This document shows positions 49,861-58,446 of a stretch of DNA of 64,000 bases, one piece after another. Position 1 is the first letter of the stretch, and every line of letters begins with the position of its first letter. The notes under the pieces were generated by a model. That model searched no databases. It was not told where the DNA came from and worked only from the letters and a program-made list of their open reading frames with translations. Where the stretch lies: assembly GCA_963976625.1 (NCBI GenBank), contig CAXBLA010000007.1:1-64000 (forward strand). Reading direction: 5' to 3'. A program made the position numbers and the translations under genes. The DNA is from UBA1924 sp963976625 (GTDB lineage Bacteria; Planctomycetota; Phycisphaerae; Phycisphaerales; UBA1924).

Positions 49861-50532
49861 ATGCACACACACAAACGCTCTCTTACAACCACAACCATCC
49901 TGTTCTGGGCGTTGATCGCCGGCGCGTTCACCCTCGTCCCGGGCTGCAACATCGCCACCCCGATCGCCTACGCCATCCACGGGCCTGAGAAGATCAAGCC
50001 CGTCTACTCCCTCGCCGAGGACGCCAAGACGGTTGTCTTTGTCGATGACCCTTCGAGCCAGATCACCCAGCGCCGCCTGCGCTACGCGATCGCCAACCGC
50101 ACCACCAAAGAGCTGCTCGAGAAACGCATCCTCGTCGACATGCTCGATCCACGCGGGATCCTCACCGCCGCGAGCAACGAACGCTTCGGCGAACAGAAAA
50201 GTATCGCCGAACTCGGGCGCTCGGTCGGAGCTGAGATCGTGATCTACGCGGTCATCACTGACTTCTCGATGTCACCCGAGACCGGGACATTCATACCGCG
50301 TTCGACCATGCGGGTGAAGATCATCGATGTCGCCTCGGGCACACGCCTGTGGCCGCCCGATGAGAAGGGCGCCCCGCTCTACATCCAGATCCCCCAGCGT
50401 CCGGGCACCGATCCATCCACCACCGGCGAACGCTTGCAGGTCGAGCAGGACCTCGCGGAGCGCACCGGGCTCGGGCTCTCCCAGCTCTTCTACAAGCACG
50501 AGATCCAAGAAACGGTGCTCAACCGAAGATGA
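49861..50532 (+). CDS. Second lipoprotein of LpoB/CsgG-like type (inferred)
   Basis: A 223-residue protein starting MHTHKRSLTT at 49861; an upstream in-frame ATG overlaps the previous gene and is not used. The lipobox is LVPGC. The domain RRLRYAIANRTTKELLEKRI, SVGAEIVIYAVITDFSMSPE, RVKIIDVASGTRLWPP follows the same order as the preceding lipoprotein. Its stop overlaps the next start (ATGA), so it is made together with the glycosyltransferase-like protein. Role unknown; envelope or polysaccharide assembly is plausible from context. Confidence 0.78.
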   Translation: MHTHKRSLTTTTILFWALIAGAFTLVPGCNIATPIAYAIHGPEKIKPVYSLAEDAKTVVFVDDPSSQITQRRLRYAIANRTTKELLEKRILVDMLDPRGILTAASNERFGEQKSIAELGRSVGAEIVIYAVITDFSMSPETGTFIPRSTMRVKIIDVASGTRLWPPDEKGAPLYIQIPQRPGTDPSTTGERLQVEQDLAERTGLGLSQLFYKHEIQETVLNRR

Positions 50533-51521
50533 TCAGCCTCGCACCACAAAGCGGAGTCATCCACCTAGTCAGCGTGCCCAGCGCGATGCCCAATGCGCAT
50601 TCGCTCGGACGCATCGTCCCCGCGATGCTCTGCGCCAAAGCCCTTGAGCATGGGCACACACCGCCCGGGCGCGTCATCCTCATCGGGGACAGCTCGTGTG
50701 AATCACAGGCCAAGCTCCTCGGGCTCGAATGGGACCTCCGGCTCGCGCCCCCCATCGGCGAGCCCCGCCTGCTGCGTCGAAAAATCAAAAAGCTCACCAA
50801 AGACGGATCGCGTGTGATCTGCTGGAACGACGAGCTCGCCGAGCTGCTCCCGGGCATCCAGACGAACCTCAACCTGATGTCCACGCTGCCCAGCCAGGCC
50901 CCCTCCTATGTCTCCAAACGCGTCGATATCCTCGCCTTCGAGCCCGGCGATCGGGACCACTGGATCGATCGGGGCAACTCGGTCACCCTCGACACGCTCT
51001 TGCCCCCGCTGCTCGACAACATCGCCGAGTCCGCCCGTTCGATCTCGCGCTCGGCGATGGGCATCGAGCCCCAGACCATGTGCATCGGTGCCCTCGCCGA
51101 TCGACCATCGGATGTCGACGCCCGCGAGCTCGCGTTTCTGCTCGGCTTGCTCAACGCCTCGGGCTACAACCTCACCGGGATCGTCCCCGAGACCGCCAGC
51201 CACCTGGCCGCCGCTCGTCGACACCACCGCGGGCTCGGATCACGGTTCCATCTACTGGTCGCGTCCGACCCGATCACCACACTGCTGCCCGCCTTCGACG
51301 CGCTCATCCACCCCTGCTTCGACAGCTCGGGCTCGTCGATGCTCATCGAGCGCATGTGCGAGAACGCCGATGTCCCCGTGCTGCGTCTGAACCAAACCAC
51401 GCGGGCCGGGCTCTCTCGCGCCCCCGGTGTGGCCGGCCCGATCATCGAGCAACTCGACGAGATGATCGCGAACAACTCAAACCAAACTCAGCAGACCAAA
51501 TCTGAGCCCACCCATGACTGA
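50529..51521 (+). CDS. Glycosyltransferase-like protein (divergent GT-B fold)
   Basis: A 330-residue protein. The N-terminus GVIHLVSVPSAMPNAHSLGR resembles the opening loop of GT-B transferases. The C-terminal half (TGIVPETASHLAAARRHHRG, FHLLVASDPITTLLPAFDAL, IHPCFDSSGSSMLIERMCEN) follows the GT4 nucleotide-sugar-binding domain, with the EGfglvllEAma region partly replaced by a SGSSMLIERM sequence. Activity is therefore uncertain. It is coupled to the lipoprotein gene upstream and overlaps the phosphatase gene downstream by eight bases. Confidence 0.55.
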   Translation: MISLAPQSGVIHLVSVPSAMPNAHSLGRIVPAMLCAKALEHGHTPPGRVILIGDSSCESQAKLLGLEWDLRLAPPIGEPRLLRRKIKKLTKDGSRVICWNDELAELLPGIQTNLNLMSTLPSQAPSYVSKRVDILAFEPGDRDHWIDRGNSVTLDTLLPPLLDNIAESARSISRSAMGIEPQTMCIGALADRPSDVDARELAFLLGLLNASGYNLTGIVPETASHLAAARRHHRGLGSRFHLLVASDPITTLLPAFDALIHPCFDSSGSSMLIERMCENADVPVLRLNQTTRAGLSRAPGVAGPIIEQLDEMIANNSNQTQQTKSEPTHD

Positions 51522-52071
51522 ACCAACCAGCGTGCTCTTCGTGTGCTTGGGCAACATCTGCCGCTCCCCGCTGGCCGACGGGATCTTTACCCATATGGTC
51601 CAGCAACAAGGTCTCCGCGATCGCTTCCGCATCGACTCCTGCGGCACCGGAGCCTGGCATGTCGGCAACCCGCCCGACCCACGCTCGGTCCTCACCGCCG
51701 CCAAACACAACATCGACCTGACCACCCTCCTCGCCCGCCAGTTCGACGCCGACTCCGACCCGATCGAGTTCGATTGGATCATCCCCATGGACGCGTCCAA
51801 CCAACGCGAGCTCATCAAGCAGGGCACACCCAAGGACAAAGTCCGTCTGATGCGATCGTTCGACCCCGCATATACAAATCAATCGAAAGCCCCCGATGTC
51901 CCCGACCCCTATTATGGCGGCGACGACGGCTTCGACAAGGTCTACGAGATGCTAGTCCGGGCTTGTGATGGATTATTCAATAGCATATATACATTAAGTT
52001 TTACGCAGGGGTCCACAGACCATGACAGAAATGCATTTCACAAAAAGAACAAACAACTTGGCGAATCTTGA
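51514..52071 (+). CDS. Low-molecular-weight protein tyrosine phosphatase with unusual tail
   Basis: A 185-residue protein. The P-loop VLFVCLGNICRSP has the nucleophile Cys11 and Arg17; the general-acid loop VPDPYYGG has Asp131. The usual end (FDKVYEMLVRACDGLF) is reached at about residue 156. After this the reading frame continues about 28 residues (YTLSFTQGSTDHDRNAFHKK) in AT-rich sequence that overlaps the next gene. Family enzymes (Wzb/Etp type) control polysaccharide export by removing phosphate from tyrosine kinases. The neighbouring glycosyltransferase-like and lipoprotein genes fit such a setting. Confidence 0.93.
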   Translation: MTEPTSVLFVCLGNICRSPLADGIFTHMVQQQGLRDRFRIDSCGTGAWHVGNPPDPRSVLTAAKHNIDLTTLLARQFDADSDPIEFDWIIPMDASNQRELIKQGTPKDKVRLMRSFDPAYTNQSKAPDVPDPYYGGDDGFDKVYEMLVRACDGLFNSIYTLSFTQGSTDHDRNAFHKKNKQLGES

Positions 52072-52954
52072 ATATCTATTCATCGACAATGAACAGGCTA
52101 AAACTCTCCGGAATAACTTGCTCAATGGACGGCATCAAGAGGCTGAAAATTTCCTCAACACTCTGACTGATACCAACGATCGGCACTATTACTTTGAAGC
52201 CGCAGCAGACTGGAACAAGACACCGGCGAAGGTCCAAGAGTGGTTTACATCTCAGAGTCGACCAGCCCAAATAGCTTCGACAATTCACAGAACGAAACAA
52301 GCATGGAACTACAGCGACTGGACCTACGGGAGCAAAGATCCTGAAAAATTTCGTTCTGAAATAAACGCTTGCAATGAGCAGTTTACGCTATTAGCCACTT
52401 TGAACCCAAGGGATGCCAGTTTCTATTATTGGCGAATCTGGATTGCCCGGGCTTTGTACCGCGCAGATCTTTCAAGAGAATTGTTCGACGAAGCATTGTC
52501 CAGAGAACCCGGATGCAAAGCCAATGCTTCAAACTCATTGTTTACTGAATCGAGTTGGTGGTTTGGATCACCAAACGGGTTAGCCGAACATGCACGCAGC
52601 TTGATACCTCGGTTGCCAGCCAAGATCGGTGCTCACACACTGCTTATTGAAGCACACAAACTCAATTCAACCAGTTCACCAGAGGTTTGGTTAGACCCCG
52701 GCGTAAAGGGCGACATCATCGAAGCGAATGACCAATGCATCCGGGAGGGCTTCCAAGGTGTCAATGGGCAAAGAAGCCGCCACTGGCTGGCGTGGGGGCT
52801 TTCGAAAATTCATGAATACCAACGGGCCGCGGAACACTTCGAAGTTCTACTAGGCAATGCACCGGCAGAACCATGGGGTTCGATGCGCTTTGGTCTTGAT
52901 CGGATCTTCAGTAGCTATAAGAGTGCGAAGAAAAAATCCATCGGCGCTAAATAG
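52022..52954 (+). CDS. AT-rich hypothetical protein with helical repeats
   Basis: A 310-residue protein whose start overlaps the phosphatase gene by 50 bases. The sequence is helical, with tryptophan-rich pieces (HYYFEAAADWNKTPAKVQEW, YYWRIWIARALYRADLSREL, HWLAWGLSKIHEYQRAAEHF) like degenerate TPR units. No known domain is certain. Codon use and base composition are markedly richer in A+T than every neighbouring gene, suggesting recent acquisition. It ends six bases before the convergent sucB. Confidence 0.75.
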   Translation: MTEMHFTKRTNNLANLEYLFIDNEQAKTLRNNLLNGRHQEAENFLNTLTDTNDRHYYFEAAADWNKTPAKVQEWFTSQSRPAQIASTIHRTKQAWNYSDWTYGSKDPEKFRSEINACNEQFTLLATLNPRDASFYYWRIWIARALYRADLSRELFDEALSREPGCKANASNSLFTESSWWFGSPNGLAEHARSLIPRLPAKIGAHTLLIEAHKLNSTSSPEVWLDPGVKGDIIEANDQCIREGFQGVNGQRSRHWLAWGLSKIHEYQRAAEHFEVLLGNAPAEPWGSMRFGLDRIFSSYKSAKKKSIGAK

Positions 52955-52960
52955 CCAGAC

Positions 52961-54265
52961 TCAAAGATCCAGCATCAAGCGTGCGGGGTCTTCGATCGCG
53001 TCCTTGATACTCACCAAGAACTGCACCGCTTCCGCTCCATCCACGATCCGGTGGTCGTAGCTCAGGGCGAGATACATCATCGGACGCAGCGCGATCGTGC
53101 CCGGGTTGGTCGGGTCCTCGGCGGGGCGTTTCTTGATGCCGTGCATCCCGAGGATCGCGCTCTGAGGCGGGTTCAAGATCGGGGTGGACATCAACGAACC
53201 AAAGATGCCGCCGTTGGTGATCGTGAAGGTGCCGCCCTGCATCTCGTCGAGAGTGATCTTGCCGTCGCGTGCACGCACGGCCATGTCCTTGATGGTGCTT
53301 TCGATCCCGGCGAAGGTCAGGTCCTCGGCGCTTCTGATCACGGGGACGACCAGGCCCTTGGGCCCGGACACCGCGATGGCGACATCGTTGTAGCTGTGCT
53401 TCTGGATCGCTGGCTTGCCGTTGTCGCCCTGAATGATGTACGAGTTGATCAGCGGGAACTTCTGGAGCGCCTGCGTGGTCGCCTTGACAAAGAACGACAT
53501 GAACCCGAGGTTGATCCCGTGCTTGTCGGCGAAGGCTTCCTTGTGCTGCTTGCGCAGATCCATCACCGCGCCCATATCAACCTCGTTGAAGGTCGTGAGC
53601 ATCGCGGCGGTCTGCTGGGCCTCGACCAAACGCGACGCGATGGCTTGACGCATGGGCGACATGCGCTCTTGCGTGACTTCGCGGGTCGTCCCGCCCGAGA
53701 TCGCCGGCGAGGCTGATGGCGCTCCATCTTGGTGCGTCTGGATATACGCAAGAACATCTTGTTCGCGGATGCGACCCGAAGCACCGGTGCCGGTGATGCT
53801 CTTGAGATCGAGCCCCTTGTCGTCGGCCAGCTTGCGAGCGAGCGGCGTCGCCTTCACATCAGCGTTCGAAGCTGGAGCAGAAGCAGGAGCGGGTGCCGTA
53901 GCAACAGCTGTAGCCGGTGCGGCAGCCGGTTCTGAAGAGGCTGCGGGAGCAGGGGTTGAATCTGAAGCCGGTGCAGCGGACGAATCATCAGCCGGAGCAG
54001 ATGCTGGTGCATCGCCTGCGGGCTTGTCTGCGGACTCGTCGATCTCGCCGACCGATGCGCCGACATCAACTTCGTCGCCCTCGGCCGCGCTGTGCTTGAC
54101 CACGCCCGAAGCCGGAGCAGGTACTTCCATCGTCACCTTGTCGGTCTCGAGCTCGAGCACGGTTTCATCACGCTCGACATACGCACCGTCGGCCACGCTC
54201 CAGGCAGCGATGACGCCGCTGGTGACTGACTCGCCGACATTTGGGATCACAATCTGTGTGCTCAT
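52961..54265 (-). CDS. sucB: Dihydrolipoyl succinyltransferase (2-oxoglutarate dehydrogenase E2)
   Basis: A 434-residue protein from ATG 54265 (GATGGAACAGACC upstream). The lipoyl domain (ELETDKVTMEVP, lipoylated Lys43) is followed by an Ala/Pro/Asp/Glu-rich linker. The E3-binding domain is ATPLARKLADDKGLDLKSIT. The catalytic domain ends SYDHRIVDGAEAVQF (His405, Asp409). It transfers the succinyl group from lipoate to CoA. It follows sucA by 51 bases, the normal order. Confidence 0.96.
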   Translation of the reverse strand: MSTQIVIPNVGESVTSGVIAAWSVADGAYVERDETVLELETDKVTMEVPAPASGVVKHSAAEGDEVDVGASVGEIDESADKPAGDAPASAPADDSSAAPASDSTPAPAASSEPAAAPATAVATAPAPASAPASNADVKATPLARKLADDKGLDLKSITGTGASGRIREQDVLAYIQTHQDGAPSASPAISGGTTREVTQERMSPMRQAIASRLVEAQQTAAMLTTFNEVDMGAVMDLRKQHKEAFADKHGINLGFMSFFVKATTQALQKFPLINSYIIQGDNGKPAIQKHSYNDVAIAVSGPKGLVVPVIRSAEDLTFAGIESTIKDMAVRARDGKITLDEMQGGTFTITNGGIFGSLMSTPILNPPQSAILGMHGIKKRPAEDPTNPGTIALRPMMYLALSYDHRIVDGAEAVQFLVSIKDAIEDPARLMLDL

Positions 54266-54316
54266 GGTCTGTTCCATCTCTGGCCGTCATTGGCCATTTG
54301 CTCGTATCTGTGTGCC

Positions 54317-57295
54317 TTACGCCTTGGCCGCGGCCGGGGCTTTTTTCTCTTTGCTTGCGTTGTCCTCGGGTGCGTCCCCGATGGCTTTGGAGATCACCAG
54401 TTCCTGCTCGATCTTGTGCATCGACTTGGAACCCGTCGCCGGCGAACTCGATCGCGGACGCCCGACATAGCCCGGACGATCCCACCCCATCAGCTCCTGG
54501 AACATATCGCAGATATGCAGGTAGGCGCCCGAGTTGTAGGTCTCTTCCTGCACCCATACCCGCTCGGCGCTCTGTGGGTACAGCGCATCGAGCTTGGCGA
54601 TGAGTTCTTTGTGGAACGGGTACAGCTGCTCGACGCGCAGGATCGCGACATCGCGCTGATCGCGTGCGACGCGCCGCTGGTCGAGCTCGTGGTAGATCTT
54701 GCCGCTGCAGTAGATCACCTTGGTGACCTTGGCGCGATCCCATCCGTCTTGCTCGAAGCGTGGGTCGTCGAGCATCTCCTTGAAGCACCCGTCGTAGAGC
54801 TCCCCAAGCGGGCTCGTCGGGATACGCAGCATGCTCTTAGGCGTCATTACGATCAACGGCTTGCGATAGGTCCCCTTGACCTGGCGACGCAGCATGTGGA
54901 AGGTCTGCGACGCGGTCGATGGGTTGACGACGAGCATGTTGTCGTTGCCACAGATTTCGAGGAAGCGTTCCAACCGGGCCGACGAATGCTCCGGACCAGC
55001 GCCCTCGTGCCCGTGAGGCAGCAGCATCACCAGCCCGCTCCAGCGTTCCCACTTGAGCTGGGCCGACGCGATGAACTGGTCAACGATCGCCTGGGCGCCG
55101 TTGTAGAAGTCGCCGAACTGGGCTTCCCAAATCACGAGCATCCCCGGATCAGCAAGCGAGTAGCCGTACTCGAACGCGAGCACACCAACTTCAGACAACG
55201 GCGAGTCATGCACACAGAAGTGGGCCTGGCGCGCCACCCCGTTGTCATCAAGGCTCCCGGGCGGGGTCGCGGTGCCCTCTTCGCCGATCTCACGGATCGA
55301 GTTGAGCGGAGTAAACGGCACGCCGGTTTCAAAATCGCGCACGACCGCATGACGATGCGAGAAGGTCCCGCGTCGGCAGTCCTGTCCGGACAGCCGGACC
55401 GGATGCCCCTCGGCCAGCAGCGTGCCATAGGCAAGCTGCTCGGCATCGGCGTACGAGATCATCTCGGCGCTTGGCAGCTCCTTGCGCTCCTTGAGCAGCT
55501 TCTTGAGCTTCGGGTTGAGCTTGAAATCTTCAGGCACCGTGCCGATCGCGTTGGCGACCTCTTCGACCTGCGCCTTGGTCACCTTGGTGTCCACGGGCTT
55601 GAAGTTGTACGCGTGCGAGAGCCCGTCCCAGCGTGCGCTCCCCGGGTCGATCGTCGGATCGTTGGGGGCGTTCTGTGCGGACTGCTGTGCCTTCTCGAGC
55701 GATTCGTTGAGCCGATGGGCGATCGACTGGCGGTCCGCCTCGTTGATCGCCTCTTCGGAGAGCAGCTTCTCGGTGTACACCTTGAGCACCGAAGGCTTCT
55801 TCTTAATTAGATCCGCCATGATCGGCTGGGTGAAGCTCGTCTCGTCCTGCTCGTTGTGCCCATAGCGCCGGTAGCACACGAGATCGATAAACACATCACG
55901 CTTGAACTTCTGGCGATACTCCGCAGCGAGCTGCGCCACGGTGACGACGGCCTCGGGATCTTCACCATTGACATGGAAGATCGGGGCATCAATAAACTTG
56001 CCGATATCGGTGCAATAGCGCGCCGAGCGGGAGTCCTCGGGCAGCGTTGTAAACCCGATCTGGTTGTTGACCACTACATGGACGGTGCCGCCGGTGGTGT
56101 ATCCGTCGAGCTGCGAGAAGTTGAGCACCTCCTGCACGATCCCCTGGCCCACGATCGCTGCGTCGCCGTGGAGCAGAATCGGGGTCACTCGCTCGCGTTC
56201 TGTATCGCCACGCAGGCGCTGCTTGGCCCGGCATCGCCCCTCGATCACGCCGTTGACGGCTTCGAGGTGGCTCGGGTTGCTCGCCATCGCGACATGAACC
56301 ATCCGACCGTTGTTGAGCCGCCTGGTGCCCGAGTACCCGCGATGGTATTTCACATCGCCCCCGCCGTCGGCGAAGCCCTCGGACCAGTTGCCCTCAAACT
56401 CGGTAAAGATCTGCTCGAGCGTCTTGCCGATCGTGTTGTGGAGCACATTGAGCCGCCCGCGATGGGCCATCCCGATCACGATCTCCTCGGCTCCCAGATC
56501 CGAGAACGATTCGATCATGTGATCGAGCATCGGGATCAAGGATTCCGCCCCCTCAAGGCTGAAGCGTTTCTCGCCCGGGTAGCGCCGACCCAAGAACCGC
56601 TCGAACGATTCCGAGCGGGTGAGCTGCTCGAGAATGTTTGTTTTCTGAGGCTTCTCAAGCGTGAGCTTGCCGCCGATAGTCTCGTATCGTTCGAGCAGCC
56701 ACGCACGCTGCTCGATGTCCGCCACATGCATGAACTCAACGCCGATGGTCGAGCAGTAGATCGATTCGAGCCGAGCGATCACATCGCGAAGAGGGATTTG
56801 TGCACCAAGCCCCATGCTTGAGCCGTCGACCGTGCGATCGAGATCGGATTCCTTGAGCCCGTGGTACGCGGGTGTGAGCGTGTCCGGACGATCGCGTTCG
56901 CGCCCGAACGGATCGATCTGTGCGCACAGATGCCCCTGATCGCGGTACGCGCCGACGAGGTCGTCGACGATCGCTTCAAAGTGCGACGCCTTGCCCGCCG
57001 GTCGCCCGCGGGTAGGTGTGACACGGATCTGCCCATCCCCGCCCCCAGTTGCACCTCCGGCACCCGAAAAATCAGGAGCCGATGCCGGCGAGGCGCTCGC
57101 TGCTGGCGCCGGCGCGGAGCCATCGCCAAACAGCCGAAGCTCGTCGGCGTGCGCCAGGTCAAAGCCTTGGAAAAACGCACGGACTTCGGGATCGATCGAT
57201 GAAGGATCAACCGTGTACGCCTTGTACTGCTCTTCGAGGTACTGGGCATTCCACTGGTTAATTGACGGCACATTCGGCTTAGGAACAGAGCTCAT
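54317..57295 (-). CDS. sucA: 2-Oxoglutarate dehydrogenase E1
   Basis: A 992-residue protein with the usual start INQWNAQYLEEQYKAYTVDP. A Ser/Ala/Gly-rich linker follows (about 60-100), then the thiamine diphosphate region (EEIVIGMAHRGRLNVLHN, HVVVNNQIGFTT, VNGEDPEAVVTVAQLAAEYR, DVFIDLVCYRRYGHNEQDET). The C-terminal half is YSLADPGMLVIWEAQFGDFY and LLPHGHEGAGPEHSSARLER. It decarboxylates 2-oxoglutarate in the citric acid cycle. E. coli SucA is 933 residues; the extra length is mostly the linker and an alanine-rich end. Confidence 0.97.
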   Translation of the reverse strand: MSSVPKPNVPSINQWNAQYLEEQYKAYTVDPSSIDPEVRAFFQGFDLAHADELRLFGDGSAPAPAASASPASAPDFSGAGGATGGGDGQIRVTPTRGRPAGKASHFEAIVDDLVGAYRDQGHLCAQIDPFGRERDRPDTLTPAYHGLKESDLDRTVDGSSMGLGAQIPLRDVIARLESIYCSTIGVEFMHVADIEQRAWLLERYETIGGKLTLEKPQKTNILEQLTRSESFERFLGRRYPGEKRFSLEGAESLIPMLDHMIESFSDLGAEEIVIGMAHRGRLNVLHNTIGKTLEQIFTEFEGNWSEGFADGGGDVKYHRGYSGTRRLNNGRMVHVAMASNPSHLEAVNGVIEGRCRAKQRLRGDTERERVTPILLHGDAAIVGQGIVQEVLNFSQLDGYTTGGTVHVVVNNQIGFTTLPEDSRSARYCTDIGKFIDAPIFHVNGEDPEAVVTVAQLAAEYRQKFKRDVFIDLVCYRRYGHNEQDETSFTQPIMADLIKKKPSVLKVYTEKLLSEEAINEADRQSIAHRLNESLEKAQQSAQNAPNDPTIDPGSARWDGLSHAYNFKPVDTKVTKAQVEEVANAIGTVPEDFKLNPKLKKLLKERKELPSAEMISYADAEQLAYGTLLAEGHPVRLSGQDCRRGTFSHRHAVVRDFETGVPFTPLNSIREIGEEGTATPPGSLDDNGVARQAHFCVHDSPLSEVGVLAFEYGYSLADPGMLVIWEAQFGDFYNGAQAIVDQFIASAQLKWERWSGLVMLLPHGHEGAGPEHSSARLERFLEICGNDNMLVVNPSTASQTFHMLRRQVKGTYRKPLIVMTPKSMLRIPTSPLGELYDGCFKEMLDDPRFEQDGWDRAKVTKVIYCSGKIYHELDQRRVARDQRDVAILRVEQLYPFHKELIAKLDALYPQSAERVWVQEETYNSGAYLHICDMFQELMGWDRPGYVGRPRSSSPATGSKSMHKIEQELVISKAIGDAPEDNASKEKKAPAAAKA

Positions 57296-57507
57296 AGCAC
57301 TCCTCAGTCACCCAACAAACATGGCGTTCCTCGCCGCGTTTGCGTGGACTATCGGACGAAAAACCGGGACATCTAGCCCAGCGACAATCGTAGTCCTACT
57401 TATCGACCTTTGAGTATCCCAATCCACCAATTCCCGCACCTTTGGGCAGAAGATATCAGACCGCCTAGACAGATCGGTCCAGCACCGGGTCGGGGAGAAC
57501 CGCTGGT

Positions 57508-58446
57508 TTATCCGAACCGACCCGAGACATAATGCTCGGTTTCGATCAGCTTGGGGGTCTGGAAGAGCGTCGCGGTCGGGCCGTACTCGACCAGGCGTCC
57601 GAGGTACATAAACGCCGTGTAGTCGGAGACACGCGCCGCCTGCTGCATGTTGTGCGTTACGATCAGCACCGTGTAGCGCTCCGAGATCTCGGTGATCAGT
57701 TCCTCGATCTTGAGCGTCGCCACCGGGTCGAGCGCCGAGCAGGGCTCGTCGAGCAAGAGCACCTCAGGATCAGCCACAATTGCGCGGGCGATGCAGATCC
57801 GCTGCTGCTGCCCGCCAGATAACCCCAAGGCGGACTTCTTGAGCCGATCCTTGACCTCGTCCCAGATCGCCGCGGCCCGCAGGCTCTTCTCGCACGCCTC
57901 TTCGAGCACTTCCTTGCGACGCTCGCCGTCGATCCGCAGCGGGTACACCACATTCTCAAAGATCGACATCGGGAACGGGTTGGGCTTCTGGAACACCATC
58001 CCGAGGCGCTTACGCAGCGAGATCACATCCACCGACGGGGCGTAGATCGACGAATCGTTGAGCGCGATCCCGCCCTCGACCCGGACGCCATCGACGAGGT
58101 CGTTCATCCGGTTGATCGAACGCAGCAGCGTGGACTTGCCACAGCCCGAAGGCCCGATCAACGCCGTGACGGCCCCGCGGGGCACACGCATGGACACATC
58201 GTGGATCGCCTTGGTCTCCGAGTACCACAGATTAAACCGCTCGACATCGATCACCGCCGGGGTGTCGAGCACCTCCTGATGGACCGTGGCCTCGGGGACC
58301 TCGCCACGCCGGATGGCTTCGATGACCTCGTAGACAGGCTCCTGCGTGCCTCGACTAGGCTCGTAGGCCACCGAGCGGACCACGGGTTTGGAGGGCGCAA
58401 CGGGTTGTGTTGATTCTGTGTCCATAGTGTTTACCGTGGTGGTCAT
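57508..58446 (-). CDS. pstB: Phosphate ABC transporter ATP-binding protein PstB
   Basis: A 312-residue ATPase from ATG 58446, overlapping the stop of pstA (ATGA). The Walker A motif GPSGCGKST lies at 98-106, followed by FQKPNPFPMSIFENV (typical of PstB), LSGGQQQRICIARAIVADPE and LLLDEPCSALDP. An N-terminal extension of about 65 residues precedes the ABC domain, compared with about 10 in E. coli PstB (257 residues). It powers high-affinity phosphate import. Confidence 0.97.
   Translation of the reverse strand: MTTTVNTMDTESTQPVAPSKPVVRSVAYEPSRGTQEPVYEVIEAIRRGEVPEATVHQEVLDTPAVIDVERFNLWYSETKAIHDVSMRVPRGAVTALIGPSGCGKSTLLRSINRMNDLVDGVRVEGGIALNDSSIYAPSVDVISLRKRLGMVFQKPNPFPMSIFENVVYPLRIDGERRKEVLEEACEKSLRAAAIWDEVKDRLKKSALGLSGGQQQRICIARAIVADPEVLLLDEPCSALDPVATLKIEELITEISERYTVLIVTHNMQQAARVSDYTAFMYLGRLVEYGPTATLFQTPKLIETEHYVSGRFG

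Noticed and set aside
54290..55810. 506-codon open frame opposite sucA
   Set aside because: Shadow frame; sucA is unmistakable on the minus strand.
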